The notes: a model not told the origin generated them from the sequence alone. DNA of 64,000 nt from Streptococcus caballi DSM 19004 (GCF_000379985.1 NZ_KB904107.1:29309-93308); one strand, 5' to 3'. Positions 16,862-26,255 are shown, counted from the first letter of the stretch. Made by a program: numbers and translations.

Positions 16862-17030
16862 GAATTCTAAATCATAGGAATTCTGGACGGCACTCCTTAT
16901 CGTGCAACTTCTTGTTAGAGGAGATAGAGATTGCGGAAGTAGACTATACAAATCCGTGAATTGAGGTGGCACCGCGCTAGATTGACTAACGCCCTCGCAC
17001 AGTGTTTTTGCTGTGCGAGGGTTTTGTTTT
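16862..17030 (+). ncRNA. T-box unit 2: duplicated antiterminator/terminator module without Stem I
   Basis: From about 16889 the sequence repeats unit 1 (16707 onward) at high identity: the TTATCGTGCAACT-x-CTTGTTAGAGG segment, the AGGTGGCACCGCG bulge (16964-16976) and a terminator CCCTCGCACAG/CTGTGCGAGGG (16992-17021) followed by TTTTGTTTT. The Stem I region with specifier is missing; only a 7-bp hairpin AGAATTC/GAATTCT (16862-16885) precedes it. The terminator stem differs from unit 1 by paired changes that keep the helix, so the structure appears selected. Confidence 0.85.
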
Positions 17031-17056
17031 CTGGAAAGGAAGTAGGAGAGAAGCCC

Positions 17057-17341
17057 ATGAGAAATTTAACTCAAGTTAGAAGAGATATTGATGACTGCGA
17101 TAGTCAGCTTATTCGCCTTCTAGCGAAAAGACAAACTTTGGTTGAAGAAGCTGGATGGCTAAAACCTAAAAATGATGAACAGGCGATCCAAGCATCTGAC
17201 CGAGTAGCTCAAATTCTTGAGAGATGCCGTCAACAAGCTGTTGATGTGGGTTTATCACCCGACGTTGCAGAGGCAATCTGGCGAGCTATGATTGATGCCT
17301 TCATTACTTTGGAAAGAAGAGCAAATAATGGTAATGATTAG
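17057..17341 (+). CDS. Chorismate mutase (AroQ class)
   Basis: 94-residue all-helical AroQ-type protein (MRNLTQVRRDIDDCDSQLIR) with the conserved R-x2-I-D-x2-D-x2-L-I-x-L-L-x2-R and a second-helix K/R pattern. It converts chorismate to prephenate, the first step toward Phe and Tyr. The start at 17057 has AGGAG upstream; longer frames read into the T-box. It is the first gene of the trp operon, although the reaction competes with anthranilate synthase for chorismate. Another isomerising role on chorismate is possible but not indicated. Confidence 0.82.
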   Translation: MRNLTQVRRDIDDCDSQLIRLLAKRQTLVEEAGWLKPKNDEQAIQASDRVAQILERCRQQAVDVGLSPDVAEAIWRAMIDAFITLERRANNGND

Positions 17342-17360
17342 TAAATAGAAAGAGGCTTTT

Positions 17361-18716
17361 ATGCAAAAGATTTTAAATGCAGATACCTTGACACCGATTT
17401 CGGCTTACATGCGTGTGCGGGGCAATCACAAGGTTATCTTGGAGTCCATTCCCCGTGATCGTGAGAATGCCCGCTTCTCTATCATTGCTTATAACCCCGT
17501 CTTTGAGGTTAAGTATCAGAATGGCACTCTTTATGAAAATGGCAGAGCTATTGAGGCTGATCCACTGGACTACATGAGTCAGCTGACGGTCAAACAGCAT
17601 TCCTCGGATTTGCCCTTTGCTGGTGGCGCTATTGGCTTTGTTGGCTATGATATGGTTGGTCTTTATGAGGATATCGGTCAGATTCCAGAAGATACGATTG
17701 GCACACCTGATTTGCATTTCTTTATTTATGAGTCTTATCTGATTTTTGATCATAAAAAAGAAAAGATTTTCGTTGTTGAAGACAGTATCTACAGTAAGCG
17801 CAGCAATGATGCTGTCAGACAGTCTTTGGCAAAGGTTATTAGCGATTTGCAAAGACAGGCGGTCAATGAATTTAGCCCTCAGGATTTGGAAAGTCTTACC
17901 TTTAAAAATCATCTAGAGCAGGCTGAGTTTGAAGAGATGGTCACCAAGGCTAAGGAACTCATTCGTCAGGGAGACATGTTCCAGTGTGTCCTTAGTCAAC
18001 GATTTTCAAGTGATTTTTCAGGTGATCCGCTAGACTATTATCGCAATCTACGTGTGACTAATCCCTCTAATTACCTCTATTTTTATGATTTTGAAGACTA
18101 TCAAATCATCGGTGCTAGTCCAGAGAGTCTGGTTTCTGTTAAAGATAGTATCGTGACTACTAATCCTATTGCAGGGACGCGCCCGCGAGGTAAGAGTGAT
18201 GAAGAGGATTCCAAGTTAGCTGATGACTTGCTTCAAGATGTCAAGGAAACCGCTGAGCATCGCATGCTGGTTGATTTGGGCCGCAATGATATTGGCAAGA
18301 TTGCTAAAAATGGTAGTGTTCGCCTGACAAAATACATGGAAGTGGAATTCTTCCGCTATGTCATGCACTTGACTAGCGTAGTGAAAGCTGAGCTGCTAGA
18401 TGAGCTTAGCGCTATGGATGCCCTTAAGTCAACCTTACCAGCTGGAACAGTATCAGGAGCCCCTAAAATTCGGGCTATGAAACGCATTTATGAGCTGGAA
18501 AAAGAAAAACGTGGTATCTATGCGGGAGCTATCGGTTACCTGTCAGCTAGTGGTGATATGGACTTTGCCATTGCCATTCGTACCATGATTCTCAAAAATA
18601 ATAAGGCTTATGTGCAGGCAGGAGCAGGGATTGTCTATGACAGCCTTCCTGAAAATGAATTTTACGAAACCATTAACAAGGCCAAGGCCATGACGAGAAT
18701 AGGAGATGCCAGATGA
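17361..18716 (+). CDS. trpE: Anthranilate synthase component I TrpE
   Basis: Converts chorismate and ammonia to anthranilate, the committed step of Trp synthesis. The 451 residues include the N-terminal regulatory part with ILESIPRD (the region equivalent to the LLES feedback site), and the chorismate-binding domain with DMFQCVLSQRF, PIAGTRPRG, EHRMLVDLGRNDIG and AGTVSGAPK. The ribosome site GAGG precedes the ATG. The end overlaps trpG by 4 bp, giving coupled production of the two subunits. Confidence 0.96.
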   Translation: MQKILNADTLTPISAYMRVRGNHKVILESIPRDRENARFSIIAYNPVFEVKYQNGTLYENGRAIEADPLDYMSQLTVKQHSSDLPFAGGAIGFVGYDMVGLYEDIGQIPEDTIGTPDLHFFIYESYLIFDHKKEKIFVVEDSIYSKRSNDAVRQSLAKVISDLQRQAVNEFSPQDLESLTFKNHLEQAEFEEMVTKAKELIRQGDMFQCVLSQRFSSDFSGDPLDYYRNLRVTNPSNYLYFYDFEDYQIIGASPESLVSVKDSIVTTNPIAGTRPRGKSDEEDSKLADDLLQDVKETAEHRMLVDLGRNDIGKIAKNGSVRLTKYMEVEFFRYVMHLTSVVKAELLDELSAMDALKSTLPAGTVSGAPKIRAMKRIYELEKEKRGIYAGAIGYLSASGDMDFAIAIRTMILKNNKAYVQAGAGIVYDSLPENEFYETINKAKAMTRIGDAR

Positions 18717-19279
18717 TTTTATTGATTGATAATTATGATTCCTTCACCTACAACCTAGCCCAGTACTTGGGGACTTTTACGGAGGTTGAAGTGCTTCGTA
18801 ATGATGCTGACGCACTTCACGAGAAAGCCCATCAAGCAGATGCCCTAGTCTTTTCACCAGGACCAGGTTGGCCAGCTGACGCGGGTAAAATGGAAGCCCT
18901 CATTCAAGATTTTGCAGGCAAAAAACCAATTCTGGGTATTTGTCTGGGACATCAAGCTATTGCTGAAAGCTTCGGTGGTAAACTGGGGCTAGCCAGGCAA
19001 GTCATGCATGGCAAGCAAAGCCAAATTATCCTACAAGCTGAGTCGCCTATTTTTAAGGGAATTGCCAGAGAGGTCCCCATCATGCGTTACCACTCCATCG
19101 TCGTTGAGGAGATGCCAGCAGACTTTGAAGTGACAGCTATTACGACAGATGATCAGGAAATCATGGCGATTCAACACAAGAGCCTGCCCATCTATGGGTT
19201 ACAATATCACCCTGAAAGTATCGGTTCACCAGATGGTTTAAAGATGATTGAAAATTTTGTTGGGCTAGTCACTCAATAG
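18713..19279 (+). CDS. trpG: Anthranilate synthase component II, glutamine amidotransferase TrpG
   Basis: Class-I glutamine amidotransferase that feeds ammonia to TrpE. The 188 residues show IDNYDSFTYNL at the N-terminus, the oxyanion loop FSPGPG, the nucleophile Cys in GICLGHQAIAE and the catalytic His-Glu in QYHPESIGS. In many bacteria the same protein also serves p-aminobenzoate synthesis. It overlaps trpE; a 123-bp gap separates it from trpD. Confidence 0.96.
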   Translation: MILLIDNYDSFTYNLAQYLGTFTEVEVLRNDADALHEKAHQADALVFSPGPGWPADAGKMEALIQDFAGKKPILGICLGHQAIAESFGGKLGLARQVMHGKQSQIILQAESPIFKGIAREVPIMRYHSIVVEEMPADFEVTAITTDDQEIMAIQHKSLPIYGLQYHPESIGSPDGLKMIENFVGLVTQ

Positions 19280-19402
19280 TTTAGTCCAGCAAGGACAGAT
19301 CTAAAAAGATTAGGAGAGATCTTGTCGCAAGCTTGCAGGAGTCAAAAAACTGGGAATTTATCTTGCTATCAGGCTGGAAAGAATCAAGAAAGAGGGAAAA
19401 TG

Positions 19403-20407
19403 ATGAAAGAAATTTTGACACAAATTGCCAACCGCAAGGATTTGTCTGAAGAGCAGGTTGAAGACCTGTTTGATAAAATCTTACAAAACGAAGTCTCGGA
19501 AAGTCAGATTGCTGCCTTTCTCATGGGATTAAAAACCAAGGGAGAGACAGCTGCTGAAATTACGGGAATTGTCCGTGCCCTTAAAAAGCATGCGACGGAG
19601 TTGCCTCAGCCCTTTGATGATGCCATGTGTAACTGCGGTACAGGCGGTGACCAATCTTATAGTTTTAACATTTCTACGACTGCCTGCTTTGTTCTAGCTG
19701 CTGGAGGCGTACGAATGGCCAAGGCTGGTAATCGCTCGGTATCCTCAAAATCAGGCTCTGCTGATGTTTTAGAAGCCTTGGGAATCAATATTGCAGCGAC
19801 CCCTGAAACCCTGTCAAAAGCCTTGAAGGAAGTCGGTTTGGCCTTTATTTTTGCCCAAACCATGCACCCAGCCATGCGTTTCATCGGCCCGGCACGTCAG
19901 GCCTTGGGCATCCCAACAATCATGAATTTGGTGGGTCCCCTAGCCAATCCCATTGATTTGGACACTCAGCTCATGGGACTCTATCGTGTAGAATTGCAGG
20001 AAATCGCTGCTCAAGCCATGCAGAAACTTGGCCGAAAACGTGCTCTTGTTATCACAGGGCCAGATAACATGGATGAGGCTGCGCTCTATGGCACTAACAC
20101 CTATACTCTCTTGGAAGAAGGCAAGATTAGCCAGCATAGCTTTACCTATGAAGACTTGGATATGCCAAAGGTTGAACTGGCAGACATCGTTGGCGGCGAT
20201 GCAAAGGAAAATGCCAAGATTTTACTCAACGTTCTCCAAAATGAAGCCAGCCCTTATCTTGAGACGACTGTCCTCAATGCAGGTCTTGGCTTTTATGCTA
20301 ATGGCAAAGCTGACAGTATAAAGGATGGTGTGGCTCTAGCTCGTCAGTTACTTGCAGACGGTTCAGCTCTTGCCAAACTCAGACAGCTGCAAGAGGTACA
20401 AGTATGA
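19403..20407 (+). CDS. trpD: Anthranilate phosphoribosyltransferase TrpD
   Basis: Transfers the phosphoribosyl group of PRPP to anthranilate. The 334 residues show the PRPP-binding CGTGGDQSYSFNIST and the motif VSSKSGSADVLEALG. ATG codons at 19400 and 19403 follow AGAGGG; the second has better spacing. An in-frame TTG at 19322 would add 27 residues without homology and is rejected. It ends overlapping trpC. Confidence 0.95.
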   Translation: MKEILTQIANRKDLSEEQVEDLFDKILQNEVSESQIAAFLMGLKTKGETAAEITGIVRALKKHATELPQPFDDAMCNCGTGGDQSYSFNISTTACFVLAAGGVRMAKAGNRSVSSKSGSADVLEALGINIAATPETLSKALKEVGLAFIFAQTMHPAMRFIGPARQALGIPTIMNLVGPLANPIDLDTQLMGLYRVELQEIAAQAMQKLGRKRALVITGPDNMDEAALYGTNTYTLLEEGKISQHSFTYEDLDMPKVELADIVGGDAKENAKILLNVLQNEASPYLETTVLNAGLGFYANGKADSIKDGVALARQLLADGSALAKLRQLQEVQV

Positions 20408-21171
20408 GCAAAGAATTTTTACCAACCATTTTAGAACAAAAGAAAAAAGAAGTAGCAGAGCTTTTCATGGAAGACCTGCAGCCACTGCGCCAGACTTATC
20501 GCCTCTATGACTTCCTCAAATCCCACGAGGATAAACTTCAGGTTATTTCTGAAGTTAAGAAAGCTAGTCCTAGTCTGGGTGACATTAACCTTGATGTGGA
20601 TATTGTGGCGCAGGCAAAAACTTATGAAGAATGTGGGGCTGCCATGATTTCGGTCTTGACAGACCGAGTGTTCTTCAAAGGTGACATTGATTACCTGCGT
20701 CAGATTTCAAGTGCAGTTGCCATTCCGACCTTGGCTAAGGATTTTATCATTGATGAAAAACAGATTGTTCGCAGCCGCAATGCTGGGGCAACGGTGGTTT
20801 TACTGATTGTAGCCGCTCTGACAGAAGATCGCCTCAAAGAACTCTATGACTTTGCGACAGGACTTGGTTTAGAGGTTTTGGTCGAAACTCACAACCTGCC
20901 AGAACTGGAGGTTGCTCACCGCATTGGTGCTGAGATTATCGGTGTCAATAATCGCAACCTGGTCACTTTTAAGACTGACATCAATACCAGCTTGGAGCTG
21001 TCAACGCACTTCAAAGAGAATCCTGTTTACGTTTCAGAGTCGGCAATCTTTACAGCAGAGGATGCGCAGACTGTTGCACCTTATTTCAATGCTATCTTGG
21101 TGGGAACAGCCCTCATGACGGCTAATAACGTAGCAGATAAAATAAAGGAGTTACAGATTGACAAAGGTTAA
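20404..21171 (+). CDS. trpC: Indole-3-glycerol-phosphate synthase TrpC
   Basis: TIM-barrel enzyme that closes the indole ring of carboxyphenylamino-deoxyribulose phosphate. The 255 residues show [13 protein letters not shown] (substrate Lys), [17 protein letters not shown] and IIGVNNRNL. It overlaps trpD by 4 bp and trpF by 14 bp and is not fused to trpF. Confidence 0.95.
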   Translation: MSKEFLPTILEQKKKEVAELFMEDLQPLRQTYRLYDFLKSHEDKLQVISEVKKASPSLGDINLDVDIVAQAKTYEECGAAMISVLTDRVFFKGDIDYLRQISSAVAIPTLAKDFIIDEKQIVRSRNAGATVVLLIVAALTEDRLKELYDFATGLGLEVLVETHNLPELEVAHRIGAEIIGVNNRNLVTFKTDINTSLELSTHFKENPVYVSESAIFTAEDAQTVAPYFNAILVGTALMTANNVADKIKELQIDKG

Positions 21172-21739
21172 GATTTGTGGACTGTCAACGTTTGAGGCAG
21201 TAGAGGCAGCGGTTAAAAGCGGTGCTGATTATATCGGCTTTGTCTTTGCCAAAAGTAAGCGTCAGGTGACTTTAGAGCAGGCAAGTGAACTGGCAAGGGG
21301 TATTCCGGCAAGCACCCAAAAAGTCGGTGTTTTTGTCAGTCCTTCCTTGCAGGAATTGGAGGAAGCTATCGCTGCGGTGCAGCTTGATCTGGTCCAGATT
21401 CACGGAGACTTCGCTGCGGAGATGATAGCAGAGATTTCAGTGCCTGTCATTCGTGCCATCCAAATCAGAGATGACCGAGCCCAAATTGACAGTACAGCAG
21501 ATTTTTTGCTCTTTGACGCTCCTGTGGCTGGCAGTGGTCAGCCCTTTGATTGGCAGTTACTAGCGAAGAAGGATATTAAGAAGCCTTGCTTTATCGCAGG
21601 CGGTCTGACAGCAGAAAATGTGAGAGAAGCGCAAGCCCTTTTTCAGCCCTATGCAGTGGATGTGTCATCTGGCGTAGAAACTGACGGGCATAAGGACTTA
21701 GATAAGATTAGACAATTTATAGAAAGAGTGAAAGCATGA
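21158..21739 (+). CDS. trpF: Phosphoribosylanthranilate isomerase TrpF
   Basis: TIM-barrel isomerase acting between TrpD and TrpC. The 193 residues begin TKVKICGL with the catalytic Cys and include VQIHGD, LLFDAP and [11 protein letters not shown], then AVDVSSGVE with the catalytic Asp. The start is TTG at 21158 with AAGGAG upstream, inside trpC. The end overlaps trpB. Confidence 0.95.
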   Translation: MTKVKICGLSTFEAVEAAVKSGADYIGFVFAKSKRQVTLEQASELARGIPASTQKVGVFVSPSLQELEEAIAAVQLDLVQIHGDFAAEMIAEISVPVIRAIQIRDDRAQIDSTADFLLFDAPVAGSGQPFDWQLLAKKDIKKPCFIAGGLTAENVREAQALFQPYAVDVSSGVETDGHKDLDKIRQFIERVKA

Positions 21740-22944
21740 CATATCAACAACCCGATGCTAAAGGATTTTATGGTAATTTTGGTGGGCAATTTGTCCCAGA
21801 AACGCTGATGACAGCAGTTATTGAACTTGATAAGGCTTATCGTGAAGCAAAGGCAGATCCCGCCTTTCAAGCTGAACTAGATGACCTCCTAAAAAATTAT
21901 GTTGGTCGTGAAACTCCGCTTTATCACGCTAAGCGTCTGACAGACTATATCGGGGGAGCTCAGATTTATCTTAAACGTGAGGATCTCAATCATACAGGGG
22001 CGCACAAAATCAACAATGCTCTCGGACAAGTCCTCCTAGCGCGTCGCATGGGTAAGAAAAAAATCATTGCTGAGACAGGGGCAGGTCAGCACGGTGTCGC
22101 AACGGCGACCGCAGCAGCACTGTTTGACATGGAATGCACTATTTACATGGGTGAAGAAGATGTTAAACGTCAGGCGCTCAATGTTTTTCGTATGGAGCTC
22201 TTAGGAGCTAAGGTCCATAGTGTAACGGATGGTTCGCGCGTGCTCAAAGATGCAGTCAATGCGGCCTTGCGTGCTTGGGTGGCAGGCATTGATGATACTC
22301 ACTACATCATGGGATCAGCTCTTGGCCCAGCTCCGTTTCCAGAAATTGTCCGTGATTTCCAATCAGTTATCGGAAAAGAAAGCAAACGTCAGTTTGCTGA
22401 AATAACAGGTGGCAAGTTGCCTGATGCGGTCATGGCTTGTATTGGCGGCGGGTCAAATGCTATCGGTATGTTCTACCCATTTGTCAATGATGAATCAGTA
22501 GCTATGTACGGTGCAGAGGCTTCAGGCCTAGGCTTGGATACAGACAAGCATGCAGCGACCTTTGCTAAAGGACGTCCGGGAATTTTGCACGGTGCTCTTA
22601 TGGATGTTTTACAAGATGAACACGGTCAGATCATGGAAGCCTTCTCTATTTCGGCAGGCCTTGACTATCCAGGCGTTGGGCCAGAACATTCTTATTTCAA
22701 CGAAATTGGTCGTGCGACCTATGATTCCATCACTGATGAAGAAGCCTTGGAAGGCTTCAAGCTCTTGTCTCGATTAGAAGGCATTATTCCAGCCTTAGAA
22801 TCTAGCCACGCTATTGCTCTGGCACAGAAGGTTGCAAAAAATATGAGACCGGACCAGTCGCTGATCATCTGCTTGTCAGGCCGTGGTGACAAGGATGTTA
22901 TGCAGGTCAAAGAACGTTTTGAAGCAGAAAATAAAGGGGAGTAA
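21736..22944 (+). CDS. trpB: Tryptophan synthase beta chain TrpB
   Basis: PLP enzyme joining indole and serine to tryptophan. The 402 residues show the PLP-lysine motif [13 protein letters not shown], the phosphate loop [10 protein letters not shown] and the active-site [12 protein letters not shown]. It begins inside trpF and is followed three bases later by trpA, its partner in the alpha2-beta2 complex. Confidence 0.97.
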   Translation: MTYQQPDAKGFYGNFGGQFVPETLMTAVIELDKAYREAKADPAFQAELDDLLKNYVGRETPLYHAKRLTDYIGGAQIYLKREDLNHTGAHKINNALGQVLLARRMGKKKIIAETGAGQHGVATATAAALFDMECTIYMGEEDVKRQALNVFRMELLGAKVHSVTDGSRVLKDAVNAALRAWVAGIDDTHYIMGSALGPAPFPEIVRDFQSVIGKESKRQFAEITGGKLPDAVMACIGGGSNAIGMFYPFVNDESVAMYGAEASGLGLDTDKHAATFAKGRPGILHGALMDVLQDEHGQIMEAFSISAGLDYPGVGPEHSYFNEIGRATYDSITDEEALEGFKLLSRLEGIIPALESSHAIALAQKVAKNMRPDQSLIICLSGRGDKDVMQVKERFEAENKGE

Positions 22945-22947
22945 GAC

Positions 22948-23730
22948 ATGACAAAAACATTAACGCAGCATCTTCAAGCGATTAAAGACAGTAAAAGAGG
23001 AATTTTTGTTCCCTATATTATGGCTGGTGACCATGACAAGGGGTTGGACGGACTCTTTGAAACCATTACTTTTTTGGAAAATAGCGGAGCTTCAGCTATT
23101 GAAGTCGGTATTCCATGGTCCGATCCAGTTGCCGATGGTCCAGTCATTGAACTGGCCGGTCAGCGCAGCTTGGCAAAAGGTGTCAATCTGACGGCCATTG
23201 TGAAGAAATTGCAGGAGCAAAGGACTGATGTGCCTCTGGTTATCATGACCTATATCAACCCTGTTTATCAATATGGTATTGAGCATTTTATTGACGACTT
23301 GGCTGGGACTTCTGTCAAAGGCTTGATTATTCCTGATCTGCCACATGAGCATGAAGACATGATTAAGCCTTATTTGGAAGAAAGTGATATTGCCTTGGTT
23401 CCCTTGGTAAGTTTGACAACAGGGATTGAACGGCAAAAAACCTTGATTAAGGATGCTCAAGGTTTCATCTATGCGGTTGCTATCAACGGTGTTACAGGGA
23501 AAACAGGTAATTACCGTGATGACCTTGATCAACATTTGGCACATCTGACAGAGTTGGCAGATATTCCAGTATTAACAGGCTTTGGTGTATCGACAGCTGC
23601 AGATATCGCACGCTTTAATAAGGCTTCAGATGGGGTTATTGTCGGTTCTAAAATCGTTGCAGGTCTACATGAAGGTAAGACTGATGATATTGCAGATTTT
23701 GTTTCACAAGGGAGTCATTTTAAAAAATAG
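22948..23730 (+). CDS. trpA: Tryptophan synthase alpha chain TrpA
   Basis: Cleaves indole-3-glycerol phosphate and channels indole to TrpB. The 260 residues show the catalytic Glu in [16 protein letters not shown], with the Asp counterpart near [10 protein letters not shown]. It is the last gene of the trp operon. A copy of the 10-mer TAGCGGAGCT lies within it at 23082-23091. Confidence 0.96.
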   Translation: MTKTLTQHLQAIKDSKRGIFVPYIMAGDHDKGLDGLFETITFLENSGASAIEVGIPWSDPVADGPVIELAGQRSLAKGVNLTAIVKKLQEQRTDVPLVIMTYINPVYQYGIEHFIDDLAGTSVKGLIIPDLPHEHEDMIKPYLEESDIALVPLVSLTTGIERQKTLIKDAQGFIYAVAINGVTGKTGNYRDDLDQHLAHLTELADIPVLTGFGVSTAADIARFNKASDGVIVGSKIVAGLHEGKTDDIADFVSQGSHFKK

Positions 23731-23820
23731 AAACTGTTGGGTCAGGATTCAAAAATTGTCGAATAAGCGCATGATAATACCAATTTTTTCGTCTATAAAA
23801 ATAGGCAAAGTATCCATTAA

Positions 23821-23849
23821 TTGTCTATTTCTCAAAAATAACGTAGAAT
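23821..23849 (+). promoter_or_regulatory. Promoter of the alcohol dehydrogenase gene, overlapping a hairpin
   Basis: TTGTCT (23821-23826) and TAGAAT (23844-23849) are 17 bp apart. The -35 also forms part of the right arm of an AAATAGGCAA/TTGTCTATTT inverted repeat (23799-23808 with 23821-23830), which could end trp transcription or act as an operator. Confidence 0.65.
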
Positions 23850-23876
23850 AATCCTTATATAAAAAGGAGGCTTATC

Positions 23877-24920
23877 ATGAAAGCAACAATTTTTAAAGAA
23901 CCTGGGAAAATGCAAGTAGAAGAGGTTGCAAGACCAGAATTAGAAACAGAAACGGATGCTATTATTCGTGTTTTACGTGCTTGTGTTTGTGGCTCGGACT
24001 TATGGTGGTATCGCGGTATTGCTAAACGTGACAAAGATACTTTAGCAGGGCACGAAGCGATTGGTATCGTTGAAGAGGTTGGAACAGGAGCCAGTCAGGT
24101 TAAAAAAGGAGACTTTGTCATTGTTCCATTCTCCCACGGTTGTGGCCGATGTGTTGCCTGTCAAACTGGTTTTGATGGCAATTGTCAAAATAATCCTGGT
24201 GCACACAATATTGGCTATCAAGCTGAGTATGTCCGCTATTACAATGCTGATTGGGGCTTGGTAAAGGTTCCTGGACAGCCTAGTGATTATTCTGAAGAAA
24301 CCTTAAACTCTCTTCTGGCCTTATCTGATGTGATGGCAACGGGTTATCATGCTGCCTTCACCGCAGAAGTCAAAGAGAATGATACAGTGGTTGTCATGGG
24401 AGATGGCGCAGTTGGCTTATGCGGTATCATTGCTGCTAAAATGCTGGGCGCAAAGCGTATTATCGCTATGAGCCGTCACGAAGATCGTCAACAATTAGCT
24501 TTGGAGTTTGGTGCAACAGACATTGTTGCAGAACGTGGCGATGAAGCGGTAGAAAGAGTTATGGCTTTAACAGATGGCTGTGGTGTAGATGCTATTTTAG
24601 AATGTGTTGGAACAGAACAATCTATAGATACTGCAATCAAAGTTGCCCGCCCAGGTGCTGTGATTGGTCGCGTAGGTGTGCCACAAAAAGCAGAATTGAA
24701 CACCAATCAACTGTTCTGGAAAAATATCGGCTTACGCGGGGGCATTGCTTCGGTCACAACTCATGACAAAACGGTCCTTTTAAATGCTGTTCTCAAGGGA
24801 GAAATCAATCCAGGCAAAATCTTCACACAATCTTTTAACCTGGAGAATATTCAAGCAGCGTATGAAGCTATGGACAAGCGTCAAGCTATCAAATCGTTGG
24901 TAATGATTGCAGAAAGCTAG
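23877..24920 (+). CDS. Zinc-dependent alcohol dehydrogenase (MDR family)
   Basis: NAD(P)-dependent medium-chain dehydrogenase of 347 residues. The catalytic zinc ligands are in CVCGSDLWWY and GHEAIG; the structural zinc site is the Cys cluster GCGRCVACQ followed by NC; the cofactor-binding GDGAVGLCG is a Rossmann loop. The substrate is not determined. It is a single gene behind AAGGAGG. Confidence 0.92.
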   Translation: MKATIFKEPGKMQVEEVARPELETETDAIIRVLRACVCGSDLWWYRGIAKRDKDTLAGHEAIGIVEEVGTGASQVKKGDFVIVPFSHGCGRCVACQTGFDGNCQNNPGAHNIGYQAEYVRYYNADWGLVKVPGQPSDYSEETLNSLLALSDVMATGYHAAFTAEVKENDTVVVMGDGAVGLCGIIAAKMLGAKRIIAMSRHEDRQQLALEFGATDIVAERGDEAVERVMALTDGCGVDAILECVGTEQSIDTAIKVARPGAVIGRVGVPQKAELNTNQLFWKNIGLRGGIASVTTHDKTVLLNAVLKGEINPGKIFTQSFNLENIQAAYEAMDKRQAIKSLVMIAES

Positions 24921-24958
24921 AACCGATTTTGGTAAATGTTCAACAAGATTTAAGTTGC

Positions 24959-24978
24959 TAATAATGTTATCATTATTA
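24959..24978. promoter_or_regulatory. AT-rich dyad upstream of nth
   Basis: TAATAATG/CATTATTA, 8-bp arms around TTAT, followed by a run of A residues. It lacks a poly-T on either strand, so it is more like an operator or -10 region than a terminator. Confidence 0.35.
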
Positions 24979-25006
24979 AAAAAAAAACAAAGAAAAGGCA
25001 GGTTAT

Positions 25007-25639
25007 ATGTTATCTAAAGCTAAAGCACGTTATGTTCTTAGGGAAATTATCAAACTCTTTCCAGATGCTAAACCAACCTTGGACTTTAGCAATAACTTTG
25101 AATTGTTAGTCGCCGTTATGTTGTCTGCTCAGACGACAGACGCTGCAGTAAACAAGGTCACGCCAGCTTTATTCAAAAGATTTCCCAATCCGCAAGCTTT
25201 TGCTCAAGCAACACCAAAAGAAATAGAGCCCTACATTTCCAAGCTAGGGCTCTATCGCAACAAGGCACGTTTTTTACATCAATGTAGTCAACAATTGCTT
25301 CGTGATTTTAATGGACAAGTTCCCCATACTCGTAGTCAGCTAGAAAGTTTATCTGGTGTTGGTCGAAAGACTGCCAATGTTGTTTTGAGTGTTGGTTTTG
25401 GAATTCCAGCCTTCGCGGTTGACACTCATGTGAGTCGCATTTGTAAACACCATCAGATTTGCAAACAAGATGCCACACCATTAGAAATTGAAAAGCGGGT
25501 CATGGAAGTTTTACCGCCAGAGGAATGGTATGCTGCGCACCACGCCATGATTCGTTTTGGTCGTGCCATTTGTCATCCTAAAAATCCTGAATGCGATCAC
25601 TACCCACAGCTTTATCATTTTCCAAAAGACTTAGATTAA
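25007..25639 (+). CDS. nth: Endonuclease III (Nth) lacking a complete 4Fe-4S motif
   Basis: Base-excision-repair glycosylase/AP-lyase that removes oxidised pyrimidines. The helix-hairpin-helix LSGVGRKTANVVLS contains the catalytic Lys and AFAVDTHVSR the catalytic Asp. The usual C-terminal C-x6-C-x2-C-x5-C cluster motif is incomplete: Cys189 and Cys196 are present, but the third and fourth positions are Tyr199 and Phe205. The enzyme probably folds without the cluster. The ribosome site (AAGGCAGG) is weak. Confidence 0.92.
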   Translation: MLSKAKARYVLREIIKLFPDAKPTLDFSNNFELLVAVMLSAQTTDAAVNKVTPALFKRFPNPQAFAQATPKEIEPYISKLGLYRNKARFLHQCSQQLLRDFNGQVPHTRSQLESLSGVGRKTANVVLSVGFGIPAFAVDTHVSRICKHHQICKQDATPLEIEKRVMEVLPPEEWYAAHHAMIRFGRAICHPKNPECDHYPQLYHFPKDLD

Positions 25640-25672
25640 TCATGAATCCATTGCTAAAAATGAAGCAACTAC

Positions 25673-26104
25673 TTAAAAAAGTGAAATCAATAAGATTAGA
25701 ACATAGGCTAGGGACAAAAACGGTACAAAAGGTATCGTTTTTTTGCATTTCCTAAATAAAATGATATAGATAATTCCCAACCAGCTGCCTAACTGAATGA
25801 GCCAAAGAAGCTTCTGCCAATTTAAAACTAAACTCAGGCTGGCCAGATAGAAAAAATCACCGCTGCCTATTTTTAACTCAATCAGCTCTGCCAGGATTCC
25901 TAAAAGTAAAAGAAGAATGGTCGACAATTGTAAGGGAAAGAAAAAGGTTAGAGGTAAGCTTCCTAGAAGCCAGATAAGGAGAGGGTAGGCCTGATATTTG
26001 CAGTCATAGAGAGTAAGGATAAGACTGAGTAGCAGCATGTAAACTTGTGCCCAAGCCAGTTGCGATGAGGAAAAGAGAAAAGTTAAGTTTGTCATTATCA
26101 TCAT
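25673..26104 (-). CDS. Truncated prepilin peptidase (A24 catalytic domain only)
   Basis: 143-residue, very hydrophobic protein with about five membrane segments. Both aspartates of type IV prepilin peptidases are visible: the first in LTLYDCKYQAYP, the second in the GxGD motif KIGSGDFFYL. The N-terminal methylase half with its CxxC pairs is absent. It could be a streamlined peptidase or a decayed competence-pilin peptidase. It is on the minus strand, convergent with nth and divergent from dpr. Several ATG codons lie near the start and none has a good ribosome site, so the start is uncertain. Confidence 0.7.
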   Translation of the reverse strand: MMIMTNLTFLFSSSQLAWAQVYMLLLSLILTLYDCKYQAYPLLIWLLGSLPLTFFFPLQLSTILLLLLGILAELIELKIGSGDFFYLASLSLVLNWQKLLWLIQLGSWLGIIYIILFRKCKKTIPFVPFLSLAYVLILLISLF

Positions 26105-26141
26105 ACTTATTTATTCGAAAAATAATTTATAAACAGATTAT

Positions 26142-26201
26142 TTGCTATATATTTAGAATAGTTCTAAAATAAAAGTGTAAGGATGATAGGAATCATTCTA
26201 A
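26142..26201 (+). promoter_or_regulatory. dpr promoter with two Per-box-like operators
   Basis: TTGCTA (26142-26147) and TAAAAT (26165-26170) are 17 bp apart. TTAGAATAGTTCTAA (26153-26167) covers the spacer and the start of the -10, and TAGGAATCATTCTAA (26187-26201) lies just after the start site. Both resemble the Fur-family PerR box TTATAATnATTATAA. Confidence 0.7.
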
Positions 26202-26255
26202 ATAAGTTTCACTAACTGATTTAACGTCAGTCCGACATAGAAAAGGAGAAGTATT

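Noticed and set aside
17373..17912. 179-codon minus-strand frame within trpE
   Set aside because: Antisense to trpE, no promoter or ribosome site, no recognisable domain.
19322..19402. Upstream TTG start of trpD
   Set aside because: No good ribosome site and no homology in the added residues; the ATG at 19403 has both.
24959..24978. Dyad before nth as a terminator of the alcohol dehydrogenase gene
   Set aside because: It is followed by A residues rather than T residues and lies close to nth, so it is not called a terminator.
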